This document shows, piece after piece, positions 42,085 to 52,635 of a stretch of 64,000 nt of DNA. The stretch is from Reichenbachiella faecimaris (GTDB taxonomy: Bacteria > Bacteroidota > Bacteroidia > Cytophagales > Cyclobacteriaceae). Made by a program: the position numbers and the translations under genes. A model generated the notes under the pieces. It was given only the letters and a program-made list of their open reading frames with translations. It had not been told where the DNA came from and made no database searches. The stretch is taken from contig NZ_FWYF01000001.1 of the NCBI RefSeq assembly GCF_900176375.1, positions 186,001-250,000 on the forward strand, given 5' to 3'. Within the stretch, counting starts at the first letter, position 1. The number at the start of each line of letters is the position of its first letter.

Positions 42085-42660
42085 TTAGTTTTTGATGTAC
42101 TTCTTAATTTCTTTGTCGCCAATCCATACCTTTTCACTTGTTTCTATACTGGCCAGCTCAAGATTGACTTTGTAGTTGACTACCTTTTCTTTTTTGTAAG
42201 AATCAGTAACTGAAGTAATTACACCAAACATCATAAAGTCAGCTCCCAGTTCTTTTCCCCATTTGGATTGTGTTTCTATAGAGGCAAAATCGCCCTGTTG
42301 TGCTCTTTCCTCTCGTAGTTTTTCTCGAAAAACAGAATTTTGAACTACTCTTACAGTTCCAGAGTTGATGAATTCTCTTTCTACATCTTTGATGAAAGTC
42401 TCTGATTCAATATGCTCAGAGCTTTTGTTGGCAATGATCCCTACGATCACTACAGGTCGGTCATCATTGGCATTTCTAAAATCGCTGATCCAGGGTCTGC
42501 TGAGTACATCTCTGATCATTTCCTCAGCTACTAGTTTAGAATCTGTATCGTTCCATCTGCCACTCAGATCAATCTGTTGATCTGGACTCACACGCGTCAC
42601 TGTTCGTGCGCATGATGTCATGAGAACTATTGCTGTCAAAATAATGGTTAGTCTTTTCAT
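42085..42660 (-). CDS. lpoB: Penicillin-binding-protein activator LpoB-like lipoprotein
   Basis: The 191-residue protein has a lipobox (AIVLMTSCART), a short linker with DLSGRWNDTDSKLVAEEM, then the conserved VVIVGIIANKSSEHIES, VQNSVFREKLREER and GADFMMFGVITSV segments of the LpoB/CsgG-like fold. LpoB is an outer-membrane lipoprotein that activates PBP1B for peptidoglycan synthesis in proteobacteria; Bacteroidota relatives pair with COG3014 proteins as here. Functional equivalence is inferred. Confidence 0.85.
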   Translation of the reverse strand: MKRLTIILTAIVLMTSCARTVTRVSPDQQIDLSGRWNDTDSKLVAEEMIRDVLSRPWISDFRNANDDRPVVIVGIIANKSSEHIESETFIKDVEREFINSGTVRVVQNSVFREKLREERAQQGDFASIETQSKWGKELGADFMMFGVITSVTDSYKKEKVVNYKVNLELASIETSEKVWIGDKEIKKYIKN

Positions 42661-42778
42661 CTGTTTATCGTTTATTTTTTTTGAATCTTAGTTAATCAAG
42701 TTGGTACTGCAAAATACTACAATATGAAATTATTCAGATATTTCTGTTTCACCAATTGATTATCGAAACGTTTTGAAG

Positions 42779-45142
42779 TTAAAATTTTGCTATGACCCGG
42801 ACATTCAAAAACCTTGCCGACAATGCGTTGGGCACTGCAAATTGATTGCCTACTACGTCTTGTATCCAAGTATAAGAAATTGTATTATCAGCCCCTAATG
42901 CATTGAGCAGTTCTAGCCCAATCCATAATGAGTTAGGGCTCAAAGTTTTATCATTCTCAAATTCAAAGCTTTTTGAAAAGCCTAAATCCAGTCGGAAATA
43001 TTGATCTCCTTGAAATGAATTCCTCAGATCGTCACGACCAGGCGGGCCAAAGGGAAGGCCACTCCCAAACAGGGTATTGACGCTGACTTTAATGCTTGGA
43101 TCATTAGGCAGATGATCTTGAAAGAATATACCTAAGTTGAGACGTTGATCTGTGGGCCTTCTCACGTAGCCATCCCCTTCTTGTAAATCTTCCATTGTAT
43201 TCAGAATACCAAGACTAAACCACGATTCAGTACCTTCAATGAATTCTCCATTGACTCTAAAATCCAAACCATACGCATAAGCAGTGGCTTGATTGGTTCC
43301 AAAATACCTTATCTTAATGTTGTTGACATCATAAGGGTTGACATTCCATAAGTATTTGTAATAAAAATCTGAAGACAGTTTAAAAGGTCTGCCCCAGGCA
43401 TTAAAGTAATGATCTATACCCCCAACAACATGAAAAGAAGATTGTGCTTTTACCTCAGGATTGATTACCCCTGTCCTGTTTCTCAATTCTCGATAAAAGG
43501 GATGCTGCTGATACACGCCTGTAGCCAATCTTAAGATAGAAGCCCTTCTTATGCCCATTCTATAAGCGTATTGTATTCTTGGACTCACAAGCCACTGCTC
43601 ACTATAAGTCCAGTAATTCAGTCTTGTTCCCACATTGATTGTATGAAGAGAATCTCTAGAATTCAATGTGTACTGTACAAAGCCAGACACTTTATGTGAT
43701 TGAATAGCTATGGCATTGTTAGCGCTGAAGGTCACATTTGAAAAATCGGCCGAATCAGTAAATGCAAACTCTTTCAATCTATCGTCTAAATTCTCATAGT
43801 CCCAGGACATACCAAACGACAGGACATCATTGCCAAGGTAAATTTCATTTTTCTGATCTATACTCAACACTTCAGCTTCCAACTTATTTCTTCCATAAGC
43901 ATAGTTGCTACCTATGCCTCTGATTGTTACGCATTCGTTAAATCTGTTCGACCCTGGATTTCTATTGATGTCACATAACAAATAGGCTCCTTCTATTTCA
44001 TAGTTTTCACGCTCACTAGAATGGACACCTGATACGACCAGTCTAGAAATGAAATCTTCGCTAAAGGAATGAGAGAGTATCAATCCCACTTGGTTGGTGT
44101 GATAGTCTAACTTCTCCCTACCTTCAAAAGCCGTAGAGACTCTGAATGATGCCTGAATAGTTCCAAACTCAGTTTCTTTTGATTCAGGGATAGTTAAGTA
44201 GTTGTTGTGCGCTGAGGATGCTAGTAGGCCCAGTGTAGTTTTTGAGCCCAGCTGCTTGGAAATGAACCCCTGAAAGTCCGTAAACTTTGGTAAGTAGTTG
44301 CCATTTGTTTCTAAAGTTCCTAACAGGTACTTACTGTTTTTGTGGCGTACGCCAAATGAATAATGTAAATCCCCTTTTTTGCTCACGCCGCCATAGTGCA
44401 AGCTCCCTCCTAAAAGGCTCGCATTTATCGTGGCTTCATTGCGCTTTGGCACACGGTACTGAACTTTGAGTACTGAGGACAACTTATCTCCGTCTTTTGC
44501 TTGCCACCCTCCTGCAGAAAACTGCACATGACCAACCATGTCCGTATTAATAAAGCCCAGTCCTTCTTGCCTACCTGCACTTACTAAGAAAGGGCGATAG
44601 ACTTTCATTCCGTTTACATAAATGAGATTTTCGTCATAGTTTCCTCCACGAACTGAATAGACGGAAGCCAGTTCATTATTACTGGTCACTCCAGGTAGTG
44701 TGGCTAGTATTTTACTGAAATCACCAGTAGCTGACGGTAAGGTATAGGCATTTTTTGCATCAATTTCTATACTGCCTATTTCCTGTGTTTCTTCAAAACG
44801 CCGCTCTTGTATATCTATACCAGAAAGGACTTGCGTTTTTTCCTTGAGAACTACACTGACTTTGTCACTTGTAGTTATATCTATTGCGAAATTTTCATAC
44901 TGCAGGTGTGAGAATATTACTTTTCTCTTTTTGGCATTTCTAACTTTTATTGAAAACTCACCTTTTTTATTTGTCAGTGTAGAACTGGAATCAGGCAGCA
45001 ACAAAACAAAAACATCACTAATGGGAAGGTTCAATGAGTCTTTGACCTCACCCTTGACTATCATCGTTTGGGCTGTTAGACTGGTTTGGGAAACCGTAAG
45101 GAACAGAAAAGTTAAGAAGGTATATTTCAAGTGATTGGCCAT
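42779..45142 (-). CDS. TonB-dependent receptor with carboxypeptidase-like N-terminal extension
   Basis: I start at the ATG at 45142 because it leads straight into the signal peptide (HLKYTFLTFLFLTVSQTSLTAQ); an ATG 36 bp upstream adds residues of no clear use. Residues 20-105 are a CarboxypepD_reg-like domain, 120-230 the plug (ILATLPGVTSNNELASVYSV, SVRGGNYDENLIYVNGM) and the rest the 22-strand barrel. No TonB-box is obvious by eye and no SusD partner is adjacent, so the cargo (siderophore, metal complex or oligomer) is unknown. Confidence 0.9.
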   Translation of the reverse strand: MANHLKYTFLTFLFLTVSQTSLTAQTMIVKGEVKDSLNLPISDVFVLLLPDSSSTLTNKKGEFSIKVRNAKKRKVIFSHLQYENFAIDITTSDKVSVVLKEKTQVLSGIDIQERRFEETQEIGSIEIDAKNAYTLPSATGDFSKILATLPGVTSNNELASVYSVRGGNYDENLIYVNGMKVYRPFLVSAGRQEGLGFINTDMVGHVQFSAGGWQAKDGDKLSSVLKVQYRVPKRNEATINASLLGGSLHYGGVSKKGDLHYSFGVRHKNSKYLLGTLETNGNYLPKFTDFQGFISKQLGSKTTLGLLASSAHNNYLTIPESKETEFGTIQASFRVSTAFEGREKLDYHTNQVGLILSHSFSEDFISRLVVSGVHSSERENYEIEGAYLLCDINRNPGSNRFNECVTIRGIGSNYAYGRNKLEAEVLSIDQKNEIYLGNDVLSFGMSWDYENLDDRLKEFAFTDSADFSNVTFSANNAIAIQSHKVSGFVQYTLNSRDSLHTINVGTRLNYWTYSEQWLVSPRIQYAYRMGIRRASILRLATGVYQQHPFYRELRNRTGVINPEVKAQSSFHVVGGIDHYFNAWGRPFKLSSDFYYKYLWNVNPYDVNNIKIRYFGTNQATAYAYGLDFRVNGEFIEGTESWFSLGILNTMEDLQEGDGYVRRPTDQRLNLGIFFQDHLPNDPSIKVSVNTLFGSGLPFGPPGRDDLRNSFQGDQYFRLDLGFSKSFEFENDKTLSPNSLWIGLELLNALGADNTISYTWIQDVVGNQFAVPNALSARFLNVRVIAKF

Positions 45143-45189
45143 GAATTCATTGCTACAAATCGACCGCAATATATACATCGCCCTGCGAA

Positions 45190-46842
45190 TCAGTAGCGCA
45201 ATATTTTAACATTTTTGGAATAGTTATCACATTCTATGTGAAGAAAATATATGCCCTGACCATTTTCTTTGAAGCCCAGTTCCGCGATCATGCCTTTTTT
45301 AGCTCTTTTTATAGTCATTTCATTAATGAGTTTTCCGCTCTGCGAATATAAACTCATCTTTAGTGGCATTGGAATGGAATGCTTTTCAATCAATAAATTA
45401 ATATGATCTCCTGTGATTGGATTAGGGTAAACTTTGATAGCGTCATCTACAACCTGAGCTACAGCCAATGGCTCGTTGCCCACAGCTACATTATAATCAG
45501 GAAGACCATAGCCTATCTGATTGTTGGGCGACGCGAAGTTATTAGATGAAGAGAGTATCAAATCTCTCAATTCCAAATTGGTCAATGATGGAAACTTCTC
45601 CCACAGCCCAGCTGCAAATCCTGCAATCAGAGGCGCTGCGAAACTTGTTCCGTTTTTGAGCGCTAGCAGATGGCCTTCACTCAGCACTGTAACTTGCGAA
45701 CCCAACGCGACCACTTCTGGTTTAATTCTCCCATCAGCAGTTGGGCCTACTGAACTAAAACCCACCAAATTATAGCTATGATCCAATGCTCCAACAGCGA
45801 TTACGTTTTCCGCATCTGCTGGCATTGATATATAAGGCCAATCTGTGCTATTTCCAGAATTTCCCGCACTGGTCACGACCAATAGGCCTCGGTCAATGGC
45901 GAAGTTCGCTGCCTGTGAAATAATGGAAGTGTTTCCATCAAGATCTTCCACACTATAGTCCATGGATGGATCATCAAAATCGTCATATCCGAGCGATGAA
46001 GTAATGATATCTACACCAGCACTATCTGCTCTTTCTGCAGCAAATAGCCAATTGTATTCTTCTATCCTATATTCAGTAAATACATCTTCTGTTACATATA
46101 AACTGATATCCGCATTATAACCCGTGCCAATGAAAGAAGGCTCTAATTTTGCTCCCAAACAACTCCATGAACCTGTGCCGTGATCATCATATTGGAATAC
46201 ATTTTTGCCTCCAGTAGTAAAATCCATGACATCTTTTAGCTTGTCGTTTTCAAAAGTGTGCGCAAAAGTTGCAGATAGATTGGCATCTAAGAAACCATCA
46301 TCAAAAACTGCCACCCAAACGCCGTTTCCTGTAATACCTTCTTCATGCATGGTATGAGCAAAAAGCATGGTGACTTGCTTATCGGAGTTCAACATATCTA
46401 AGTTGCTGGGCAAATGCTCTTCGCGAGTAGTGTTTTCTTGATCAGGTATCTCATTTAATTTCTGACCAGGAGCTGCATAGTCCACATGTAGAATGTACTC
46501 TTCAGCTTCAATCAGATCTATCTGATCGGGCGTCGCTTCTACCAAAATTGCATTCATCCAGCGCGAGGTAAAATAGGTTTCAACTCCTAAATCCCTAATG
46601 GATTGAACATAGGATTCATTGACAGGAAAATCTTCAGTCGTAATAGAGATATTTTGATTGGTTCTTCTATCTATGGCTTTCTGAGACAAATAGGCAGAAG
46701 GGTTGTCAACTGAATAGGGTGAGTTCGTCTTGTCTTTCAGATATACCACGTATCTGTTGGTTTCAGTCTGAGCCAAAAGCATTTGGCTATAACAGACCAT
46801 TATCAACCCGAAAATCAACCTTCTACCTCTATTCTTTCCCAT
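45190..46842 (-). CDS. Secreted subtilisin-like (S8) protease with T9SS sorting domain
   Basis: The 550-residue protein has a signal peptide, a propeptide of about 120 residues, the catalytic triad as VFDDGFL (Asp), DDHGTGSWS (His) and GTSFAAPLIAGF (Ser), with Asn in SAGNSGNS, and a C-terminal T9SS type A domain (IKVYPNPITGDHINLLI ... GIYFLHIECDNYSKNVKILRY). It is exported through the type IX system and likely cell-surface attached or released. It overlaps the downstream side of the lipoprotein gene (46829) by 14 bp, so the two are coupled. Confidence 0.94.
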   Translation of the reverse strand: MGKNRGRRLIFGLIMVCYSQMLLAQTETNRYVVYLKDKTNSPYSVDNPSAYLSQKAIDRRTNQNISITTEDFPVNESYVQSIRDLGVETYFTSRWMNAILVEATPDQIDLIEAEEYILHVDYAAPGQKLNEIPDQENTTREEHLPSNLDMLNSDKQVTMLFAHTMHEEGITGNGVWVAVFDDGFLDANLSATFAHTFENDKLKDVMDFTTGGKNVFQYDDHGTGSWSCLGAKLEPSFIGTGYNADISLYVTEDVFTEYRIEEYNWLFAAERADSAGVDIITSSLGYDDFDDPSMDYSVEDLDGNTSIISQAANFAIDRGLLVVTSAGNSGNSTDWPYISMPADAENVIAVGALDHSYNLVGFSSVGPTADGRIKPEVVALGSQVTVLSEGHLLALKNGTSFAAPLIAGFAAGLWEKFPSLTNLELRDLILSSSNNFASPNNQIGYGLPDYNVAVGNEPLAVAQVVDDAIKVYPNPITGDHINLLIEKHSIPMPLKMSLYSQSGKLINEMTIKRAKKGMIAELGFKENGQGIYFLHIECDNYSKNVKILRY

Positions 46843-47512
46843 ATTCTTTTAAGGTCATCATCAATTCCCGTCCCGACTGAATTTCCTTTTCAGTGGCACA
46901 CGCTGTCTGACAGTAACTCAATATTGCACTTTCTTTTATGATCATTCCAATATCAGGAGCAAAAATTTCGGACTTGTTTTCAAATCCCAGAAAATCTTCT
47001 CCTCTGTCGTTTTGTATGACCTTGACAAGGTCTTGATAGATGACACCTGATAATGCAGTGTCAGCCAATTCCGTATTGTACCAATAAAATTCGCTATCAA
47101 GCGCATTGAGACCATTTCCATCCCATTCCCGTTCGTGTGCTATGGGGAAGCTTAGTTTTACGAAAGGGACATTATTTTCTGTTAAGACCGCTATACTTGT
47201 GGATTTTTGAGCCGTCCAAATCGAATCTAACGTCCAAGACTCTGTACCATCCGCTCTGGTGGATCTGTGAATGATATACTGAAGATTACCACTGATATTA
47301 AGGCTAGAATCTGCTACAGATTCTTTCAATTCATAAATATCGACTGTGGTTTTTAATACTGTGTACTTAGTTTCAACCACGTCATAAATACGATAATTGC
47401 CCACTTCTAATGGAAAGTAGTTCAAGCCCAGTCGATCAGTGTCAGAAGCCAACTCAGACTCCGAACAGGATATAAACATCCATCCAAGAAGTAGAAGGAC
47501 GCTATATCGCAC
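46829..47512 (-). CDS. Hypothetical lipoprotein
   Basis: The frame is open upstream into mnmA, but the lipoprotein signal RYSVLLLLGWMFISCSESE begins right after a GTG at 47512, which I take as the start (227 residues). This leaves an 11-bp overlap with the mnmA stop. The mature part is beta-rich with LNYFPLEVGNYRIYDVVET and a C-terminal pair CQTACATEKE. No domain is recognised. Coupling to mnmA and to the following protease gene is suggested by overlaps at both ends. Confidence 0.65.
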   Translation of the reverse strand: MRYSVLLLLGWMFISCSESELASDTDRLGLNYFPLEVGNYRIYDVVETKYTVLKTTVDIYELKESVADSSLNISGNLQYIIHRSTRADGTESWTLDSIWTAQKSTSIAVLTENNVPFVKLSFPIAHEREWDGNGLNALDSEFYWYNTELADTALSGVIYQDLVKVIQNDRGEDFLGFENKSEIFAPDIGMIIKESAILSYCQTACATEKEIQSGRELMMTLKEYGKE

Positions 47513-48620
47513 GTTGTTTGGATTGGTTAAAACTATTACTGATCCAGCCCCCACCAATGACATCATTGCCTTCGTAGAATACTGCTGCCTGACCTGGCGC
47601 AATGGCAGATACGCCATTTCCAAAAAACACCTTCATCGTGTCTCCTACCTGCTCTATGACGGCAGGATTGCCAGAGTCGTTGTAGCGTACTTTGGTGATG
47701 GTATCCATTCTGTCTGAAAGGCCACTGTACTTACCAAGAATCAATTGATTAACGTACATGCCATCTCTGGATAGTTCGTCAAACGTACCCAAAACCACTT
47801 GATTTTTTTCTTTAATAATCTCGACAACATAAGCTGGAAAGCCTAATGCGATACCCAACCCTTTTCTTTGTCCAACCGTGTAGAACGGGTAGCCTTCATG
47901 CGTACCTACTACTGTCCCGTCTTCCAAAACGAATTCACCTCCAGCTACTTTTTCCTCCAATCCATCCACTCTTCGTTTTAAGAAGCCTCGATAGTCGTTG
48001 TCAGGAACGAAGCAAATTTCATAGGACTCTGATTTGTTCAAAAGATCTGTAAAACCTCGCTCACGAGCCATTTCTCGGATTTCGGATTTTTTTAAATGAC
48101 CAAGTGGCAATAGCGTTCGGCTCAGGCTTTGTTGGGATACCCCCCAGAGTGCATAGGACTGATCCTTCATTTCGTCCACTCCTTTGCTGATCACATATCT
48201 ACCATTTTCTTCACGCACATTGGCATAATGGCCTGTGGCAATAAAATCACAGCCCAGTTTATCTGCTCGACGAAGAAGTGCATCCCACTTGATATGTGTA
48301 TTACAAAGTACGCATGGATTGGGCGTACGCCCAGCTAAATATTCGTCTGTAAAATGATTGATGACATAATCGCCAAATTCTTCTCTGATATCCAATATGT
48401 AATGGGGAAACCCAAGATTGACTGCAATATTTCTTGCGTCATTGATAGAGTCTAGGCTACAGCAGCCTGTTTCTTTTTTGCTGCTACCTGATGAATTGTA
48501 ATCCCAGGTTTTCATTGTCATTCCGATAACTTCATATCCTTGTTCATGAAGCATCACTGCAGCTACTGAGCTATCTATCCCGCCGCTCATGGCTACAAGC
48601 ACTCGTCCTTTTGTACTCAT
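47502..48620 (-). CDS. mnmA: tRNA 2-thiouridine(34) synthase MnmA
   Basis: The 372-residue enzyme has the PP-loop VAMSGGIDSSVAAVML, the catalytic Cys in NPCVLCNTHIKW and the second in SYEICFVPDNDY, and the C-terminal beta-barrel with QRKGLGIALGFP. It thiolates U34 of Glu, Gln and Lys tRNAs using sulfur relayed from cysteine desulfurase. It is complete, of usual length, with an ATG start at 48620. A 277-bp gap with no gene separates it from the divergent gene at 48898. Confidence 0.96.
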   Translation of the reverse strand: MSTKGRVLVAMSGGIDSSVAAVMLHEQGYEVIGMTMKTWDYNSSGSSKKETGCCSLDSINDARNIAVNLGFPHYILDIREEFGDYVINHFTDEYLAGRTPNPCVLCNTHIKWDALLRRADKLGCDFIATGHYANVREENGRYVISKGVDEMKDQSYALWGVSQQSLSRTLLPLGHLKKSEIREMARERGFTDLLNKSESYEICFVPDNDYRGFLKRRVDGLEEKVAGGEFVLEDGTVVGTHEGYPFYTVGQRKGLGIALGFPAYVVEIIKEKNQVVLGTFDELSRDGMYVNQLILGKYSGLSDRMDTITKVRYNDSGNPAVIEQVGDTMKVFFGNGVSAIAPGQAAVFYEGNDVIGGGWISNSFNQSKQRAI

Positions 48621-48897
48621 TCTGATGTTTTATTGCCAGGTTCACAGCCTGGTGTTGACATTTATTGTATCCGCAAAATTAAAGCAAATAGTTTGATTCA
48701 AAATAAGTATCCATGATTTAATACTGTCAATTAGGATCGCCCCTTCCCTGTCCTTTTGTATTATGGTTTTATTCAGGCATTTTTGCGCTTGAAAAAATGA
48801 ATGTTCCGACAATTAATTCTGATTGGTACGTTAACATTCAAACTTGCTGTGGTGGAGAATAATGCGCCAATTGCAGTGTAAATTGAAGAAATAAGCT

Positions 48898-50616
48898 ATG
48901 AGAAGAACTGTATTGTTTTTACTGGTTATTACTGGATTTGCCTCTCTGGGCTTTGCCCAGGAAAGCACTGAAGAAGACCCGTTTTCGGATTATTCCTACC
49001 TCTGGGAAGATTCTAAAAAGAAGAAAAAGGACAAAAAGAAAAAGCAGAAAGTTGAGGCGCAGGTTGCAGACGTAGCCGCAGATTCTAGCGTAACAACAAC
49101 ATCCTCCATACCTGTGGATTCAGTGCAAGTGGATAGTACAAGTTTAGAAGAAGAGCTTGTTGTAGTCGATTCCACCAATCTCATAGAAGATTCTTTGGTA
49201 GCAAAAGAAGTCAATAGTACTCAAGACTCTATACGCCAAGCTGAAAAAGACGCAAAACGTGAGGCACGAAAAGAAAAACAAAAGGATAAAGAACCTGCCA
49301 AAGACTTTCGTGCAGGGTTGCCATCGCCGAGTGCTGGCTCGTCATTAAATGGAGGCCTCACCTATACTAATATTGATGGAAAAGCGTATGCTGGGCTTGT
49401 GTTAGCTCCAGAGCTTAAGTTTGGAAAAGTAGGCGTGGGTATTGATGTTCCCATACTGTATGGACTAGATGATAAAACCATCAGAACTGAAATGTTTGAA
49501 GATGGTGTGGGAGCGTTGAGATTGATCAGGTATGTCAGGTATGGTCAGCAAAAAGTAGACCCTGTATATGTGAAGGTAGGTGATCTCAGCGGAACGATGA
49601 TAGGTTTTGGTGGCTTGGTAAACAATTATACAAATAGTGTCAGTTATGAAAAACGAAAGATAGGATTACATTATGATATTAATGTAAAAGGTCTTGCAGG
49701 CATAGAAGGTATGTGCAGTGATTTTGATCCTGCCTCTTTCAATTTATTTGTCATTAGGCCTTATGTGAGACCTTTGAGTTGGACATTTATTCCTATTGTA
49801 AAAACACTAGAAATTGGCACCACCATTTTATCAGATCACGACCAAACCACGCTGATTGGCTCAGAAGAAGCTCGTTCTACTTATGCATTTACTGAAGAAG
49901 GAATCAGAGCATTTGGTATAGACATGGGGGTCACACTGCTGACCGTGCCTTTTATTCAAATCGATCTATTTGCGAATTACTCAAAGTTGGATGTAGCTAC
50001 AGAAGCACTAGCAGATACCTTAAGCGTACTGCAAACGGCTGGTTTTATTTCCATGCCTACGAATTCATTTGAGAAAGGAAGTGGCGTCAGCGCTGGATTC
50101 AATTTCAGATTCAATTTTATAGCTGACCTACTAAGTACTGACATCAGAATTGAGAGGCTCTCTTATTCAGATTATTACCTCCCTCAATTCTTTGATGGAG
50201 CCTATGAAATAGATAAAGATTCAAAAATTCTGGCTTTGGCAAGTGCTGAAAAAATGAAGGGTATTTATGGTAGTTTGAAAGGTCATATTTTGAAAAAGCT
50301 AACATTAGGAGGCAGCTTGATGATCCCAGACGAAATTAGTGAAACGGCTCCTGCCGTGGTGACGCTAAACGCAGACGTGGATCGATTATTCAATAAATTC
50401 TCCATGCACGCCAGATATTACAAAGGAGGATTGACGGATTTAGGGGATGCTTTTAGCTTAGATGAAAGATCTCTTGCTAAGGTTAGATTCGTCTATCATT
50501 TGAATAAATTTCTTGTGACTGGCGTAGATTATTTTTATTCTTTCACTGCGACTGAAAGCGGCTATAAGACGACCAAATATGTCTCGCCCTACTTTGGAGT
50601 GAGCATTCAATTGTAA
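48898..50616 (+). CDS. Secreted protein, probable outer-membrane barrel with charged linker
   Basis: The 572-residue product has a signal peptide (RRTVLFLLVITGFASLGFAQ), a Lys-rich run (SKKKKKDKKKKQKVE, residues 38-52), a low-complexity acidic/Ser/Val linker to about residue 145, and then a beta-rich domain (KAYAGLVLAPELKFGKVGVGI onward) ending in aromatic strands like an outer-membrane barrel (YVSPYFGVSIQL). I recall such proteins as conserved but unnamed in Bacteroidota. Function unknown. Confidence 0.68.
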   Translation: MRRTVLFLLVITGFASLGFAQESTEEDPFSDYSYLWEDSKKKKKDKKKKQKVEAQVADVAADSSVTTTSSIPVDSVQVDSTSLEEELVVVDSTNLIEDSLVAKEVNSTQDSIRQAEKDAKREARKEKQKDKEPAKDFRAGLPSPSAGSSLNGGLTYTNIDGKAYAGLVLAPELKFGKVGVGIDVPILYGLDDKTIRTEMFEDGVGALRLIRYVRYGQQKVDPVYVKVGDLSGTMIGFGGLVNNYTNSVSYEKRKIGLHYDINVKGLAGIEGMCSDFDPASFNLFVIRPYVRPLSWTFIPIVKTLEIGTTILSDHDQTTLIGSEEARSTYAFTEEGIRAFGIDMGVTLLTVPFIQIDLFANYSKLDVATEALADTLSVLQTAGFISMPTNSFEKGSGVSAGFNFRFNFIADLLSTDIRIERLSYSDYYLPQFFDGAYEIDKDSKILALASAEKMKGIYGSLKGHILKKLTLGGSLMIPDEISETAPAVVTLNADVDRLFNKFSMHARYYKGGLTDLGDAFSLDERSLAKVRFVYHLNKFLVTGVDYFYSFTATESGYKTTKYVSPYFGVSIQL

Positions 50617-50654
50617 TAAAAAAGTACGTCAGTGGAATTGCGCAAATGGAAGAA

Positions 50655-52208
50655 CTACCAAGAGGTAGGTTTGTAATCCTTTAAGAATTTTCCATTCCAA
50701 TGTTTGCCAGTATTTATACCCTCGAAAAGCGGGTCCAATACTCTTGCAGCTCCATCCACTATATCAAGTGGTGGTTGAAAGTCATGCTCTTCTTCTTTGC
50801 GTTTGGCCAGTTCTGATGGGTCTTCATCTGTAACCCAACCTGTATCCACAGCATTGGTAAAAATGCCAAATTTGGGCAATTCAGCAGCAGATGTCAGAGT
50901 CATCATGTTTAGTGCAGCTTTCGCCATATTGGTATGAGGATGGCGAGCTTCTTTGTGAAACTGATGGAACTTGCCTTCCATGGCTGATACATTAATGATA
51001 TGTTTAGCTCCCGTGTTTTCCTTTTTCATTAAGTTCACCAAGCGGTTGTTTAAAACAAAAGGAGCCACAGCATTTACGAGCTGAACTTCAACCATTTCAA
51101 TGGTATTGATCTCTCCAAGTTTCAAGCGCCAGCTGTTGGTCTTTCTCAAATCCACTTGCTGTAGATCTGCGTCCAGTTTGCCTTCTGGGAAAACTTCCTC
51201 TGGCGTCAATGAATCATCAATACTATAAGGAATCTGAGAGAGCTGTGCAGATGCGCTCAACCCAACTCCTAATTGTTTTCCATGCCAGGAAACTGGCAGG
51301 TTTTTCTTCTCTCCTTTTTCAAACCCTTCACTCAAAGTCTTCAATTCCAGAAGACAGCGCTCATGATCTGCAAGAACTTCCTGAGCAAATGGAGGAAGGT
51401 CTTTTGTGGCTCGCTCTTCATTGGGCATTAAGTGCTGATAAAAACCAGAAGGTCGTCGTACGGTCTGAGCAGCATTATTGATGAGCACATCTAGTCGATC
51501 GTATTGCTGCTCTATGAAATTGCAGAATATCTCGACACTTGGAATATGTCTTAAGTCTAGGCCATGGATTTTCAAACGATGACCCCATTTTTCGAAATCC
51601 TTTTCTTTGGCGAATCGAATGGCCGAATCCTTAGGGAATCTAGTGGTGGCAATTACTGTTGCACCTGCCCTTAGCATCATTAGTGTAATGTGATAACCAA
51701 TCTTGAGCCGAGAGCCTGTAACCAAAGCCACTTGATTTGACATGTCAGCCGTTTGAAATCTTTTGGCATAGTTGAAGTCTCCACATGACTTGCACATGGT
51801 GTCATAAAAGTGATGAAGCTTATTGAACTCTTCCTTGCATACGTAGCAAGTTCTGGGGGAAACCAGTTCACTTTCTTTATCTAACGCTTCGCCCGTCAGT
51901 GCTATCATGGTAGGAGCCACAAAAACTGACGCTTCACGGGCACTGCGTATGCCTGTAGAATTTCTAGCCAATCTATCCTTTAGTTGGCTCTTTTTCTTTT
52001 CGAGTTTTCGCGCTCCTTTTTTGCGTTTGAGTAGTTCTTCTTTCTCTGGTCTGGATAGTTTGCCTGCTGCCATGAGAAGTGCAAGACGTTGGTCTTTGGG
52101 AATATCAAAAATTTGATCAGTATCCTCATTCAAGGACTGCAAAATGGCAATACACTGACTGATTTGATATTTAGTTAATTTCCCAGACGCTCCTTGCTTT
52201 GCACTCAT
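50655..52208 (-). CDS. SDR-family oxidoreductase with N-terminal zinc knuckle and altered active site
   Basis: The 517-residue protein has a basic helical N-terminus, a treble-clef-like [14 protein letters not shown]...[12 protein letters not shown] (two CxxC, residues about 120-150), then a Rossmann fold with [19 protein letters not shown] (TGxxxxIG) and [10 protein letters not shown]. The catalytic position reads NVSAMEGK, then [13 protein letters not shown]: Thr426-x3-Lys430 where SDRs have Tyr-x3-Lys. Relatives with this altered motif exist in algae and bacteria as far as I recall. The substrate is unknown and the enzyme may be atypical or inactive as a reductase. Confidence 0.85.
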   Translation of the reverse strand: MSAKQGASGKLTKYQISQCIAILQSLNEDTDQIFDIPKDQRLALLMAAGKLSRPEKEELLKRKKGARKLEKKKSQLKDRLARNSTGIRSAREASVFVAPTMIALTGEALDKESELVSPRTCYVCKEEFNKLHHFYDTMCKSCGDFNYAKRFQTADMSNQVALVTGSRLKIGYHITLMMLRAGATVIATTRFPKDSAIRFAKEKDFEKWGHRLKIHGLDLRHIPSVEIFCNFIEQQYDRLDVLINNAAQTVRRPSGFYQHLMPNEERATKDLPPFAQEVLADHERCLLELKTLSEGFEKGEKKNLPVSWHGKQLGVGLSASAQLSQIPYSIDDSLTPEEVFPEGKLDADLQQVDLRKTNSWRLKLGEINTIEMVEVQLVNAVAPFVLNNRLVNLMKKENTGAKHIINVSAMEGKFHQFHKEARHPHTNMAKAALNMMTLTSAAELPKFGIFTNAVDTGWVTDEDPSELAKRKEEEHDFQPPLDIVDGAARVLDPLFEGINTGKHWNGKFLKDYKPTSW

Positions 52209-52635
52209 TATTTCTATTTGAGCTGCAAAACTACATCAATAAAAAGGATTTGATCTACACTGAATCTATTGCTAATGCTATAGCTAACAAATGCTGAAAT
52301 TTGATTTAGCATCTTTTAACTTCGCATAAATTCCTTAGGTGTGATTGAAATGAGAAGTTGTTTTCTTGAGATTAAGATTGGTCTTAAGTGTAAGGGATTT
52401 TAATACCAAGCATAATCAGTTCAAGGTTGATTATAAAAATCCATATTTTTTAGCTATATTTTTACCTCAATCAGCTGATAACTAAGTAGTATTTTGAAAA
52501 ATATTTCTTGACTTTGCATTGGTTTGTTTTAAGAAAACCGTTCTAATTTTTTTCTTGAAATTAAAATAACCCCTTTCAAAAGATGCTTTTTTCTTGGCTA
52601 GATTGGTAAGATGACCGAATCATTACTATGATAAA
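52209..52635. other. 427-bp AT-rich intergenic region with two dyads upstream of parA
   Basis: No gene is visible. TTAAGA-TTGG-TCTTAA (52372-52387) is a perfect inverted repeat, and ATAATCA/TGATTAT (52412-52418 and 52428-52434) is a second with a 9-bp spacer. Both could be operators for the ParA gene that starts at 52636, or stems in a structured leader. No sequence matching the TANNTTTG promoter box exactly was found. The two flanking genes are divergent, so promoters for both must lie here. Confidence 0.5.
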
